Shown here in pieces: positions 27,611 to 42,139 of a DNA stretch of 64,000 nt; position 1 is the stretch's first letter, and every line of letters begins with the position of its first letter. Position numbers and translations under genes: made by a program. The notes beneath the pieces are model-generated. The model was given only the letters and a program-made list of their open reading frames with translations, was not told where the DNA came from and ran no database searches. The stretch is from Tillus elongatus. Lineage: Eukaryota > Arthropoda > Insecta > Coleoptera > Cleridae. Location: NCBI GenBank assembly GCA_964006375.1, contig OZ023267.1:87090906-87154905 (forward strand). Direction: 5' to 3'.

Positions 27611-28286
27611 GAGGCCGCGTCACCACTTAGGGGGAACCGTCCATCAAAGTTAGATGGGGGAACAGGGACGCGGGCGGGCTCGGAGGGCCTTAAACCGAAC
27701 CGTCCGGGTGAAGCGGCCTGTGACGAATTTAGGACTGCCAGAAGGGAATTTAAGAAGGAATTACGCCGGAGTAAGCGACCTGGTTAGCGCGTACTGCGGA
27801 GAAGTCAATTACCTGCCGGACGCGGCTAGGCTGGTAAGAGTACTCAAACAGGAGTTAGGTAGTAATGTAGGATCTTTAAGGAAACCGGACGGGAGCTGGA
27901 CAAGCACCGGTGCGTCATCTCGCCGAAGTTCACCTTGAGGGCGGTGGAGCCGTCACGGAGGCTGCCGAACCGGGCCGGAGGACAGTCCCGAATGCGGACT
28001 GACAGCTGGCGGAGGGGGTGGTCACAGATGGCTCTATAACCTGGGCGAGTTCGCTCCATTCAAATCCACAGGCTGTGATGGGATTTTTCCGGCCCTGCTC
28101 CAGAGGGGCCTGTATATACAGCGTCCCAACATAAGGGAGGTTTTTCGGACCAGCCTGGCGAGAAGATACGTCCCAAAGGCCTGGCGCCGGGTTAGGGGGA
28201 TCTTCATTCCCAAACCGGCAAGAGAGGACTACACGCTGGCCAAGGCGTACAGGCTAATCAGCCTAACATCCTTCCTACTCAAGGCA
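27611..28286 (+). pseudogene. L1 ORF2 linker and RT start, frameshifted
   Basis: Open pieces in different frames (for example 27654-27938) connect the endonuclease to the RT. Near 28050-28270 there are translations reading FKSTGCDGIFPALLQ and YRLISLTSFLLKALEKL, the usual start of a LINE reverse transcriptase. At least two frame changes are needed to read through. Confidence 0.7.
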
Positions 28287-29189
28287 TTGGAAAAGTTAGT
28301 AGATAGGTTTATGTTGGGAGGGATCCTCAAGGATCATCCCTTCCACAAAGGTCAGCACGCGTATCAGCGGGGGAAATCGACGGAGACGGCGCTCCATCCT
28401 GTGACGCGGAAGGTGGAAAGGGCTCTACACTACGGAGAGAGCACATTAGCTGTGTTCTTCGATGTGGAGGGGGTCTTTGATAAGGCAAGGACGGATACGG
28501 CATGTGCCGCCCTACAGGAGAGGGGAACGCCGAGGTCACTAATAAGCTGGGTGGCGAGCATGCTGGAGGACAGGAGAGTTTCGCTGACCTTGAGGGGCCG
28601 AGGGCTGGACGTTGGGATGACGGGCGGCTGTCCTCAGGGCAGCTGCCTTTCGCCTCATCTATGGTGTCTGGTCACGGACGGCCTCTTGGAGCGACTGTCT
28701 GAGAATGGCTTCTACGCCCAGGCGTACGCTGATGATGGGCTGGTCTTAGTCACCGGCAAATTCCTCAGCGTCGTCTGTGAGTGTATGCAGGCTGCCTGTA
28801 GCATAATCGAAAGGTGGTGTGGTGAGCAGGGACTCTCCGTAAACCCGGCGAAGAAGGAGATGATCCTATTTACCAAGAAGAGGAAGGTAGAGGGGTTCAG
28901 GGCGACCGTGATGTTTGGAAAACCTTTAGCTTTAGTGCGTGGGGTCAAATATCTGGGGGTGATCCTGGACCCCAAACTAACATGGGGGTCGCAAATAGAA
29001 CGAGTAGTGAGGAAAGGAGTAGCGACCCTCTGGCCGCTGCGTCGTGTGATAGGGAGCACCTGGGGACTTAATCCTCGGATCTTTCATTGGATCTACACTG
29101 CGATCGTCAGGCCGAGAATCCTCTATGGGGCGTTGGTCTGTTGTGGTAGGTGTATGCTATCCTGTCTGTGGCCAATAGACAGGATGTGA
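28287..29189 (+). pseudogene. L1 reverse transcriptase core
   Basis: The frame contains HAYQRGKSTETALH, LAVFFDVEGVFDKA (motif A with its Asp), GCPQGSCLSPHLW, the catalytic YADD in FYAQAYADDGLVLV, VNPAKKEMILFTKK and LGVILDPKLTWGSQIE, and ends near the thumb (IVRPRILYGALVC). The catalytic Asp residues are present. The frame closes at 29187-29189 where the chain should continue into RNase H, so it is a broken copy. Confidence 0.85.
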
Positions 29190-29952
29190 AGAGGAGTCCC
29201 GAGAAATGTGTGAATATCTGCTCGGATAGCTAGGTGGTCCTCCGGGCAGTCTGCGCGGCCAGAATCAGGTCAACACTGGTTCAGGAGTGCGCTGACGTCC
29301 TCGGAGGGCTAGCCAGGACGAAGGAGGTGCAACTGGTGTAGGTTCCGGGACACTGTGGCGTAGCGGGGAATGAGGTGGCGAATAATCTCGCAAGACTCGG
29401 TTCCCGGCGGCCGTTCTGTGGCCCGGAGCCTGCGATAGGCATAAGTAGGAAGACAGTCTCTGTCGCCTTAGACAGGTGGACCGAGGAAGCAATGGAGAGG
29501 CACTGGGGGTCGGTTGGTGGCTGCAGGCAGGCGAGGGACTTCATGGAGGGGCCGGACAGAGATAAAGCTGTCTGAAGGAGTCGACCTACGCTTCGCGCAT
29601 CCTTGGGGTGCTGACAGGCCACTGCGCCCTTAGAAGACACCTCACATTGATAGGCGTAGAGAGGGATCCCATTTGCCAGGAATGCGGCGAGAATGAAGAA
29701 ACGTCCTACCACTACCTGTGTGAATGCGAGGCTTTTGGGAGTCTTCGAGCAGAATTGTTGGGATCGAGGACTCTGCAGAGGAATCAGGTAAGTACCGTCC
29801 AATTGAAGAGCGTCACGGCCTTCATCTCGAGGTCGAGGCGGTTTGGCGACGGAACCGAGGAAGAGTCGAGCATGGTTGCTGAGTTGCTTAGGTTGGCAAA
29901 AAGGGCCCATTGTGGCCTACTTTCTTGGCTTTGGCCTCCCCACCACTGCTAA
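29190..29952 (+). pseudogene. L1 RNase H and C-terminal segment
   Basis: After a frame change, an RNase H end is visible (VPGHCGVAGNEVANNLARL near 29340-29400) with a stop in place of the Trp usually preceding VPGH. A second frame (29608-29952) gives LTGHCALRRHLTLIG, followed by CQECGENEETSYHYLCECEA, a Cys/His arrangement common at the C-terminus of such LINEs. Together they support the I/LOA assignment. Confidence 0.75.
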
Positions 29953-30043
29953 TACTACGCGGATTTATATCATAAAAGGAAAAAATGCACTAAGATTTAT
30001 GTTTGTAAGTTAAAAGAAAATAATGTTGTATGCATTTTTGCGG

Positions 30044-30475
30044 TTTTCCTCTTAAAATGTCAAAGTCGCAATTTGAGACGTCAAAATTGACAACATTTAG
30101 GCAAATAATCTGAAAAAAATACAGGTCATTTAGAGAAAATGTCGTAAGAAGAGTGTTTTATAAATTCTTAAGTTTCAGCTTCAACTCTCATAGTTCTTCA
30201 TTTTACTAAAATATTTCTAGAAAATTCATCTCAAATAGACCCTTTATCTGCAGCTTTTGCAGTAGTTTTAGTTATAGAGATAATGCCTTAATGGTCTATA
30301 ATTTTTAGCGAATTTTCGTAGAACAAATTCGCCACCGAGGAGACCGCGACTTTTCAATTTTGAAAAGATTTCTTCAATAAGGGTAACTATACCAATACCA
30401 CCTATATTACTATAGGCGGTATTGACTACGTCCCCTAGAACCCATATCTGGTGTTAGTTTCAGTTTTTATCTGTT

Positions 30476-30546
<71 letters not shown>

Positions 30547-30852
30547 TCTGTTTTTTATGTTACTATTTTTTGTAAATAAGTTTGTATAAAGGAGAAAAAC
30601 TACTCTAAGTTCATAGTATGTATATAACTTTTATTATTCTAATTTAATTAACTCTGCTTTTTTTTTCTGTTTTTTATGTTACTTTCATGCTTAAGTTAAT
30701 ATATTTATCTTATTACTTATGTGCACACACAAGCCTAATTTGGTTTATAGTGCATGAATAATTTATCTTTCCTGTAAAATGCTATTATTGTATTTTTTCT
30801 GTATTTTGTGTTTTTGGACAAATAAATATTATTATTATTATTATTATTATAA
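30044..30852 (+). repeat. Left arm of a long inverted repeat
   Basis: The arm matches the reverse complement of 31872-32679 nearly end to end. It includes a (TA)n array at 30478-30544, the word TGTCCAAAAACACAAAATAC (in reverse) and an ATT run next to the loop. Its outer half belongs to the interspersed family found at 38482-39310. Confidence 0.85.
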
Positions 30853-32679
<1,827 letters not shown>

Positions 32680-33199
32680 AAATAATTCAAACGGCTGTAA
32701 CTCAATATATACAAATGGCACATCTTGTATTTTGTGTTTCAGAAATTTTTTTAATGAAATTTGAGAGCTGCTTTCATTAAAAAAGACAAATTCGCTATTA
32801 AAAACATTTTTATGAAAATTCACCACCATAACGTACTTGATGGCTCCAGACTTTTTCTAACCGCGTGAACTATCTTTAATCAACTAAGAACTTTCAACAC
32901 AAATCTAGGTAAGTACACTTGGAGAAGCCATTTCACCACAAGACATTTTTAAAGACCTGAGGATGGTTTCACTAAGTCAGCGTCATCAGAGGGTGAAAAA
33001 TTCTAAACGCTTAATAACTTGTATTTATATTCGGTGCAGATACTCGACAGCAAAACAGCAAACCCTCGAGGGAGAGTCAAATAAACAAACTTTCACGGCT
33101 TGCTTATCGGAAATCCGAATTCCGCTTAATGCTCGATGAATGAAATATAAATACGCCTAGGTGCTGAATTCATAAAACTTCTTTTGTTACTAATATATG

Positions 33200-33366
33200 A
33201 CTTATCCTGTGATTGTTGAAATAGTTTTATAAGATGCAGCTCAAAACACCATATAATTTATTTTTTTCTCGCATCTGTATAATAACGGATATATTGAGCT
33301 TCACCGTAGAAATGCGTCATCCTGTGTATAAGAACAGATAAAAACTGAAACTAACACCGGATATAT
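33200..33366 (+). repeat. Direct copy of 31003-31168
   Basis: About 166 bp, from CTTATCCTGTGATTGT to ACTAACACCGGATAT, agree with 31003-31168 with hardly a difference. The two copies are 2.2 kb apart in the same orientation, so one is a recent duplicate or both derive from a young repeat. Confidence 0.85.
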
Positions 33367-33513
33367 GAAATATAAATAGGCATAGGTGCTGAATTCATAA
33401 AACTTCTTTTGTTACTAATATGTGATTTAATGTAGTAAAAAAAGACAAATTTTATACAATTAAAAAATAACAATAAATCAATTTAGTCATGCAATGCAGT
33501 CTCTTTGTTAGTT

Positions 33514-33719
<206 letters not shown>

Positions 33720-33729
33720 TAGATAGATA

Positions 33730-34333
33730 CAGGGTGGGGCACCACATACGCGTCGGTCTCTCTAATGGACCCTGTTCGAATTTACAAATTCCGTTTTTTT
33801 CTTCTAGCATATGCAGGGTCTTTAGGGGACTCTTCTGAAAATACTCTCGATGATACAGGGTGTTCACAAAAAAAAGATACATATCAAAGTTTTGTTTTTT
33901 AAATAGAACACCCAGTATATTATTCGGTTTTCGTCATCTAGAGATAAAATAAAGTTAAGTTACAATAGGATTCCCTATACCTAAAACCTACTATTTTTGA
34001 GAAATACAGCAATTTTTGAAAATGGAAGCCTCAACGCAATTTTTTTTCTTACCCTCGGCAACGTAGAAAAAAGTTAATTTCTATTAGTATTTAGTAGGAG
34101 GATTGTTGCATGGAACAGAAAAAATAATTTAATGTAAAGTTATACAGGACAGTCAGTAACCTACTAGTGATATTTGACGCATAATATTGCAAATAACTCC
34201 CTTTCAAATAACACACCCTGTATATAATGGCTTATTCGTCTACAAAATTTTATTACCTTTTAATTGGTTTTCTATACCTAACTCAAACAGTTTTCGAGAT
34301 ATTTAGAATTGTTTGTTTTCCATAATAAATGTC
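33730..34333 (+). repeat. M1 left terminal inverted repeat
   Basis: It pairs with 35729-36344 along its whole length with scattered differences. Sub-words ACACCCTGTAT or CAGGGTGTT recur inside it. Confidence 0.85.
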
Positions 34334-34524
34334 ACCTTTCATCATCAAGTGAGCCTTGATTATAGTGAGCGTTTATATTGTAGGCTAAGTAAATTCGTAG
34401 ATCAACGCGGAAAAAAATTATTAAGAATATTGTATTGCAACAGTTGAAAAAATTTTAGTTGGGTTATACAAATGTCAAATTTTAATAACATAAATAACAA
34501 ACAAAAAAAGGACAATTTAACACA

Positions 34525-35581
34525 CTACAGTAAATGTTCAAATTGACGGCCGACATGTTCAATGCATAAACGTATTCTTTTCTCAAATGATTTCTGGGCT
34601 TTCAGTAACATTTCAGAAGTTACTGTGTGGAACGCACTTCGTATTCTTAGTTCCATATCTTCTCGGTCAGTCGGAGGTACTTTTTATGTACCCCCACAAA
34701 AAGAAATCCAAACACGTTAAGTCCGGGGATAGTGCAGGCCAGTTGTGTGGGGTTCCTCGTCCTATCAATTTATTGGGGTAACTTATGTTTAAATGTTCTC
34801 GTACACTGGTATCAAAATGGGCGGGTGCACCGTCTAATTGGAACCACATCCGCCGTTTAATATCCCTTGGGATATATTCTAAGAGCTCTGGCAAATCATC
34901 TTGTAAAAATCTTAGGCATATTTGACCGTTCAGATTCTTATTAAAAAAGTAAGGCCCTATTATGTGTTCTCCTAAAATTCCGGCCCAAACATTAATACTC
35001 CATCTGTGCTGATGATCAACTGTATGGACGTGATGTGGATTTTTGTCACTATAATAGTGATCATTGTGTCTATTTACTAGGTACGTGCTACGAAATGTAC
35101 TCTCGTCTGAAAATTGCACAAAATCAAAGAAATTTTCATTCTCACCATGTTTGTCAAGGGCCCACAAGCAAAAATCAATTCGTCGAATTAAATCAATATC
35201 AAGCAGTTCCTGGTGTAACTAAACATGGTATGGATGAAATGTTTCCCTTTTGATTATTCTCCCAACATTTCGTCTGCTAATGCCTACTTCCTGCTTATGT
35301 TACGATAACTTGTATGGGGATTTTCAACAACAGCGCCAATTACCTCAAACTCGATTTCGCCATTTTCAGTGACCGGCTTTTGTCTCTTGACTTTTTCGTA
35401 CGCGACACTTCCTGTTCGACAAAACACCTGCAACAGTCTCTGTAAGACTCTCTTGTCTGTATGATGTCGAGATTGATATTTTTGAGCATAAAGCCTCGCA
35501 GCCAGTAAACAATTTTCTTGGCATTCCCCAATAACAAGAATCATATCCATTCTTTCCTGTACAGGATACATTTTCATTTTT
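34525..35581 (-). pseudogene. M1 mariner transposase remnant
   Basis: The N-terminal part (about 35581-35284) reads PVQERMDMILVIGEC and continues as a helix-turn-helix-like region. After a frameshift and one in-frame stop (near 35222) the catalytic part shows FSDESTF, then LDGAPAHF and NWPALSPDLTCLDFFLWGYI. The second and third acidic residues are separated by 36 residues by my count. A further frame change leads to the C-terminus RLCIEHVGRQFEHLL and a stop at 34527-34525. All three catalytic Asp positions survive but the gene is broken at least three times. It would cut and paste the element at TA dinucleotides. Confidence 0.85.
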
Positions 35582-35728
35582 ATACTACTCTTGAACAATT
35601 TTATTGAAAACACCCAAACACTTGACACGACGCAATAAAGTTAAAATACTTGACAAATGTCAGATAAATTGATAACAACCGTATATCCAATATCAATGCC
35701 CGAGCCGCCTCGCTTCCCAAGTAGATAT

Positions 35729-36339
35729 TGACATTTACCATGGAAAACAAACAATTCTAAATATCTCGAAAACTGCTTGAGTTAGGTATAGGGAACCCTA
35801 GTATCAATTGAAAGGTAATAAAATTTTGTAGAAGAATAAGCCATTATATGCAGGATGTGCTATTAAAAATAAGCGATTTATTTGCAATATTATGCGTCAA
35901 ATATCACTAGTAGGTTACTGACCATCCTGTATAACTTTACATTCAGTTCTTTGTTCTGTTACATGTAACAATCTTCCTACTAAATACCTATATAAGTTAG
36001 ATTTTTTCTACGTTGCCGAGGGTAAGAAAAAAATTGTTTGCGTTGAGGCTTCCATTTTAAAAAATTGCTGTATTTCTCAAAAACCGTAGTTTCTAGGTAC
36101 AGGGAATCCTATTGTAACTTACCTTTATTTTATCTCTAGATGACGAAAACCAAATAATATACTGGGTGTGCCATTAAAAAAAACATAACTTTAATATGTA
36201 TCTTTTTTGTGAACACCCTGTATCATCGAGAGTATTTTCAGAAGATGCCCCTAAAGACCTTGCATATGCTAGAAAAAAAAACGGAATTTGTAAATTCTAA
36301 CAGGGTCCATTAGAGAGACCGACGCGTATGTGGTGCCCC

Positions 36340-36344
<5 letters not shown>
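35729..36344 (-). repeat. M1 right terminal inverted repeat
   Basis: Reverse complement of 33730-34333, ending TGGTGCCCCACC before the (TA)n array at 36343-36424. Confidence 0.85.

Positions 36345-36424
<80 letters not shown>
36343..36424. repeat. (TA)n microsatellite at the right end of M1
   Basis: About 41 TA units directly follow the M1 right end and are followed by the Penelope-like fragment region. Confidence 0.95.
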
Positions 36425-36428
<4 letters not shown>

Positions 36429-36507
36429 TTATTCGGAAAGATTTCCGCGGTCTTTAATGCGAGGTATACTTGGTTCGTGGGTTGAACCGCGTCCAGAATT
36501 TATTAAA

Positions 36508-36550
36508 ACTCGACGTTTCGGCTCCTGTTCTGGAGCCGTTTTCAAGAGGC
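36508..36550 (-). ncRNA. Hammerhead-ribozyme-like motif of a Penelope-like element (degenerate core)
   Basis: On the minus strand CGGCTCC-AGAACA-GGAGCCG forms a 7-bp stem II, followed by GAAAC and GTC. CTC before the core can pair with GAG after the expected cleavage site GTC. The first core strand reads TTGAAAA where a hammerhead has CTGATGA, so catalysis is doubtful. Position just 3' of the GIY-YIG fragment fits the ribozymes known in Penelope-like elements. Confidence 0.45.
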
Positions 36551-36976
36551 AAAGGAAATATGTAAAGACACTCTAAGATCTCAATCTGCCTACTCCTTAG
36601 AGCGGTGGACAAATGTGGGTTGGGTTCTTGTAGCTTGATTACGGGGCCTCAATCTGCCTACTCCCTAAATCTCGCCGGAGATCGTCTCTAAGGTCTCAGT
36701 GTGTTCAACCCTAGGCTTCAGAGAGATCTGGCACTTCGTTGCAAGTCTTGTATTGTATGTATCGTACGGTCTACCTACTTCATTATCAGTGAAAGTAGTC
36801 GGGTCACGGTCAATTAAGTCAAGGGCTTTGGTCACGGTACTTAAAGGATTAAGAAGATTACCGGCATTTGTTAAGATAGATTATGTCCATTGAATTTATT
36901 TTCTTTTTGTGTGTTTGTAATCAAAATATAATAGGTTTTCAAGTAATCGGAAGGCGAAGACCATCATCTCTCTTAT

Positions 36977-37310
36977 TTAGACAATCGGGACGTTTTCGAT
37001 CTCGATTGCTTCGCGGATAATTCTCGTTTTGAAGTTGTAAACCGGTGCTATTGTTTTGGCATTATCGAAGTCTATTTTGTGTCCTGCATGAATATGATGC
37101 ATGGCCAGCGCCGATGAGGAGTCGGATTTTCTAACTGCGAGGGTGTGTTCATATATTCTATTGTGGATGCGTCTGTTTGTCCTCCATAGGTTCGGGAACA
37201 GTCGGAAGAAGGAATTTCGTAAACTCCGTGGGATTCGTTTGGAATCGTATCGTAGGGAGTTTTTATCAGATTTGACAGTTTTAGCCCTGTTGTGGATACA
37301 GAGCGCGCGC
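36977..37310 (-). pseudogene. Penelope-like element, GIY-YIG endonuclease fragment
   Basis: Two overlapping minus-strand frames together show a GIY-YIG nuclease. One has HGVYEIPSSDCSRTYGGQT (the G-Y and Y-G motifs). The other continues with NRRIHNRIYEH, LAMHHIHAGHKIDFDNAKT and IIREAIEIE, the pattern I know from the C-terminus of Penelope-like retroelements. One frameshift separates them. No reverse transcriptase is visible upstream, where CA and TA arrays begin at 37324, so only the C-terminal end remains. The domain would nick DNA for target-primed reverse transcription. Confidence 0.75.
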
Positions 37311-37323
37311 GTGCACACACGCG

Positions 37324-37346
37324 CACACACACACACACACACACAC

Positions 37347-37430
<84 letters not shown>
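37324..37430. repeat. (CA)n then (TA)n microsatellite
   Basis: A CA run (about 37324-37346) followed by TA units (37349-37430) lies between the Penelope-like fragment and the tandem repeat that begins CCCAACTAAGAAA. Confidence 0.95.
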
Positions 37431-37433
<3 letters not shown>

Positions 37434-38059
37434 AACTAAGAAATATTCTGCATTTCATAACTAAATTGTTTTACTGTTATTTTTTAATTGTATAAAATGT
37501 GTCTTTTTTACTACATTAAAGGAACGCCCAGCACCATTTGGTTTTTGGTGACAACTTTGTGGTTTTAAGATGTTTTAAGAACGTTCTATCAGCAAAAATA
37601 TATTTTTATTTGATAAATATTTTATTAGGCTTTTCGGAAAGCTTGAAACTAAACCTTTATAAAACCAGAACGCTTCTTTTAACCGATGTTACTATATAGA
37701 TATTACATAACTGCTTTTACAGATAATTAATAAAACTTTTATACAGCATTCTAATTATTGTTATATTGATGTCTTATTATAGAGATACAGTCAAATTACA
37801 ACACTTTTATGTTTTATTACCCAAGTTGCTCTCAACAGCATTTAAAAAAAAGATGTTACATTATGGATCTTTTAAAGTAACAAAGCGAATCTCTAAAAAG
37901 CTTTTCTGACGTGAAAATACTTTTATGGAACATTGAGTGCTACTTGTTGCAACTAAAGAACCAATTTAGAGTAACTATCCTTAACCTAACAAATTGTAAA
38001 GGACACACATGTTTATATGTTCTATTCGCCAGTACGAATTAGCAGCTAATTATTATTTC
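37431..38059 (+). repeat. ~629-bp tandem repeat, unit 1 (uninterrupted)
   Basis: The unit runs from CCCAACTAAGAAATATTC to GAATTAGCAGCTAATTATT and has no open frame. Its start also occurs in reverse at about 33410-33515 next to another (TA)n array. It serves as the empty-site reference for the insertion in unit 2. Confidence 0.8.
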
Positions 38060-39094
38060 CCCAACTAACAAAGGTTCTGCATGTCATGACGAATTGTTTA
38101 ATAGTTATTTTTTAATTGCATAAAATTTGTAATTTTTACTACATAAAAGTATTGCGTATCAGTATTTGGCTTTTGGTAAAATTTTGTGATTTATAGGTGT
38201 TTTAAGAACATTCTATCAGAAACAATATATATTTATTTTATAAATGATTTATATAGCTTTCCTAAAAGTTTGAAATTTAACCTTAATAAAACCAGAACGT
38301 TTCTTCTAAGTGATTTTACTGTATAGGTATTACATAAATGCTTTTAGAGATAATTAATAAAACATTTATAAAGCAGTTTAATTGTTATATTGATGTCTTA
38401 CTAAGTAGAGATTAAAGCTTTTACACAGTCAACTTTTTGTTTTATTAGCCATGTTGCTCTCAATATCATTTTAAAACAAAAGCCTGGACGCAGCAAGTGC
38501 GTTATGGTAGTGAATTTTCATAGAAATGATCTGGCACAAAATATTTTATTATAACTTTTTTTTCTTGTAACATAGAAATCTTAATTTTGGTATATAGTTT
38601 ACTTTTTATATCGTAAACCTACCTACCAAATTTGGTTATCATAGATTTTTTATTTTTTAAGATAAAAATTTTTTTCAAATGAAAACTCAAAATTTTTCGG
38701 AAAACCTTGTCCGATTTTTCTGATTAACGAACTTGTCAAAGCCATTTACAAAAGGAAGGTACATGCCAAATTTTATTAAAATCGGCCTATTATTCTTTGA
38801 AATAAAAATTTATTTCGAATGAAAACTCAAAATTTTCCCGGAAAACCTTGTCAGATTTTCCTGACTAACAAACTTATCAAAGCCATTTACAAAGGGAAGG
38901 TACATGCCAAATTTTATTTAAATCGGCTTATTACTTTTTGAGATAAAAATTTTTTTCGAATGAAAACTCAAAATTTTCCCGGAAAACCTTGTCCGAATTT
39001 CCTGACTAACGAACTTATCCAAGCCATTTACAAAAGAAACGTACATGCCAAATTTTATCAAAATCGGCCCATTATTTTTTGAGTTATCGGTGTG

Positions 39095-39182
<88 letters not shown>

Positions 39183-39506
39183 ATATAAAAATTGAAACTG
39201 ACCCGGGATATGGGTTCTAGGGGTCCTAGATCGCGCTCATTTGAAGAAATTTTTTCAAAATTCAAAAGTCGAGATCTCCTCATTAGTGAATTTTTTCTAA
39301 GAAAATTCACTAAAAGATGTTACATTATGGGTCTTTTGAAACTACAAAGGGAATCTCTAAAAAGGTTTTATGACATAAAAACTACTTTTATGCAACATTG
39401 AGTGCTACTTGTTGCAACTAAATAACTATTTTAGAATAATTATCCTTACCCTAACAAATTTTAGACGACAGATATCAATTTTATTCACCAGTAGGTACGA
39501 ATTAGC
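38060..39506 (+). repeat. ~629-bp tandem repeat, unit 2, split by an insertion
   Basis: The first part (38060 to about 38481) and the last part (about 39311-39506) together align with unit 1. Between them lies the interspersed repeat at 38482-39310. The join falls in an A-rich tract (TTTAAAAAAAAGATG in unit 1). Confidence 0.8.
38482..39310 (+). repeat. Interspersed (TA)n-bearing repeat, complete copy
   Basis: Its limits are set by comparison with uninterrupted unit 1. It starts GCCTGGACGCAGCAAGTGC and ends AAGAAAATTCAC; the subterminal TAGTGAATTTTC near the start and GAAAATTCACTA at the end are inverted copies. Inside are three ~141-bp units (CCATTTACAAA at 38741, 38883 and 39023) and a (TA)n array (39099-39179). 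No coding potential is seen, so it is a non-autonomous element of unknown class. Confidence 0.7.
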
Positions 39507-40620
<1,114 letters not shown>

Positions 40621-40624
40621 ACCT

Positions 40625-40890
40625 TCCTCCTCCTCCTCCCAAGATCGACACTCCTCTCAAGATTGCCTCCTCCCAAGGTCGATACTCATCTCAAGGTTGC
40701 CTTAGCCCAAATTCGACACACCTCTCAACGTTGTCTCCGCCCAAGGTCGACACTCCTCTCAAGGTTGCCTCCTCTCAAGGTCAACACTCCTCTCAAGACT
40801 GAATCCTGCCAAGATTAACACTCATCTCAAGGTCAACACTCCTCTCAAGGTTGCCTCCTCCCAAGGTTAATACTCCTCTCGAGGTCACTT
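40625..40890. repeat. ~34-bp minisatellite
   Basis: The words CACTCCTCTCAAGGTTGCC and TCCTCCCAAGGTCGA alternate about seven times with substitutions and some shortened units. Confidence 0.8.
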
Positions 40891-41409
40891 AACTTTGAAT
40901 ATATAGACAATCAAATTTTATTTCTGAAGTTTTATTATAGTAGTACACGTGAAGTGAGTAGAAAAGTTTTTCAGATTAATAGCAGTAATATGTTTAATAG
41001 AAAACCTATGATAGAATGGGAAAAAAGAAAGAAAGTAATCCACAATGGTTTCCTTATTATGTGAGTGAAAACCATACTGTGCAAAGAAAAATATTTTTGG
41101 AAGTTGCAGCGCTCTAGGAATCCTTAAAGAGAGGTATAGAATGTGGTAGAGAAAAGTGTCAGATTATTAATGTGTTACTTGCTTCAAATAAATCATCGAC
41201 TGTTTTCACAGAATATTTACCGTCAGCAAGATATGCAGCATTTAGATTGTTTAATCAGAGCTATATATCCAGATACCATGCTCAGCTGAAAGAGCTTGCA
41301 TATGGTTTTTATTGTAAGAAGTGAGTCAAAGCTGATATTGTGGAGAGGTTTTCCAAGCCCGTGGAATGCAAGGTAGCAGGCGTGTGCGTTTAAATGAGAG
41401 AAACTAATT
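40891..41409. other. Unassigned region upstream of L2
   Basis: No domain recognised. It may include a decayed 5' part of L2, but the translation gives no endonuclease motif that I can support. Confidence 0.4.
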
Positions 41410-41889
41410 GTGAGGGTGATGTGGGAAGTAACAGTAAATAAATGTACATGTAACCACGGCATGGTCACTGCTTCCTGCGCAATGCAACCCGAGGTCACAC
41501 AGTCATCACACCCACGTATCGTTTGGCACTACAACTCCGCAAACTGGGACGAAATGCGGGATTACTTTTCCTCATTTCCATGGGCGTCTGTCTGCTTCTC
41601 TCATCCTGACCCCTCTGATATCTCACAAAACGTCACCGAAATTATCCAAGCTGGCATGGAATTATTTATCCCACGTACACAGAAAACCTCTTCAGCCACT
41701 CAAAAGCCCTGGTTCTCTGAATCCTGTGACAAGGCCAGACTTGAAGAGGTCAAAGCTCACAAAACGCTTCTACACAATCCCAGTCAAGAAAATCGTCAAG
41801 CATTTAACGACGCAAGAAACCGCTATGTCCGCATTCTTTCTGAGGCAAAAACTCGTTTAATAACCACATCAAAAACAAAGTCCTCTTAA
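41410..41889 (+). pseudogene. L2 linker between endonuclease and RT
   Basis: From about 41518 the frame reads VWHYNSANWDEMRDYFSSFP and later KPWFSESCDKARLEEVKAHK, the linker common to jockey/CR1 LINEs. It stops at 41887-41889, before the RT, and the link up to 42140 is out of frame. Confidence 0.75.
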
Positions 41890-42139
41890 GCTCCAACGGC
41901 GGCAAACCCATCTGAACTCTTGCTAAATCTATTGGGAATAATTTCTGCAAAAGCACGTTCCCACCTCTTGTCTCAGGGGATGAAATTGTTTCTACCGCCC
42001 TGGGCAAGGCTGAACTTTTTGCTTCGTTGTTCGCCGGCAATTCTACTCTCAACCCACCTCCAAATGTTTAACCACCAACAGTCCCCAAAGTCGCGCATAA
42101 AATGACGGATATCATTTTAAAACTAAAAAGGTACGAAAG

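Larger units (their letters stand above)
26146..29960 (+). mobile_element. L1: LOA/I-like non-LTR retrotransposon (decayed)
   Basis: The GC-rich block contains, in order, part of ORF1 with a DUF4780-like domain, an apurinic-type endonuclease, a reverse transcriptase, an RNase H and a Cys-rich C-terminal segment. An RNase H after the RT is the mark of the I/LOA groups of LINEs. The 5' junction falls inside G1 gag near 26145, so L1 is 5'-truncated. The 3' end is placed near 29960, where GC content drops; no clear poly(A) tail is visible. Several frameshifts make it inactive. Confidence 0.85.
33730..36344 (-). mobile_element. M1: mariner-type DNA transposon with ~600-bp inverted ends
   Basis: The ends CAGGGTGGGGCACCA and its reverse complement open inverted repeats of about 604 and 616 bp. 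Between them lies a minus-strand transposase remnant. Both outer flanks are (TA)n arrays (33516-33717 and 36343-36424), as expected if the element entered a TA array at a TA dinucleotide. Terminal repeats of this length are unusual for mariner elements, which mostly have ends of around 30 bp. Confidence 0.85.

Noticed and set aside
30827..30850. CRISPR-like or coding repeat
   Set aside because: These are ATT trinucleotide runs in a eukaryotic repeat; no spacers occur.
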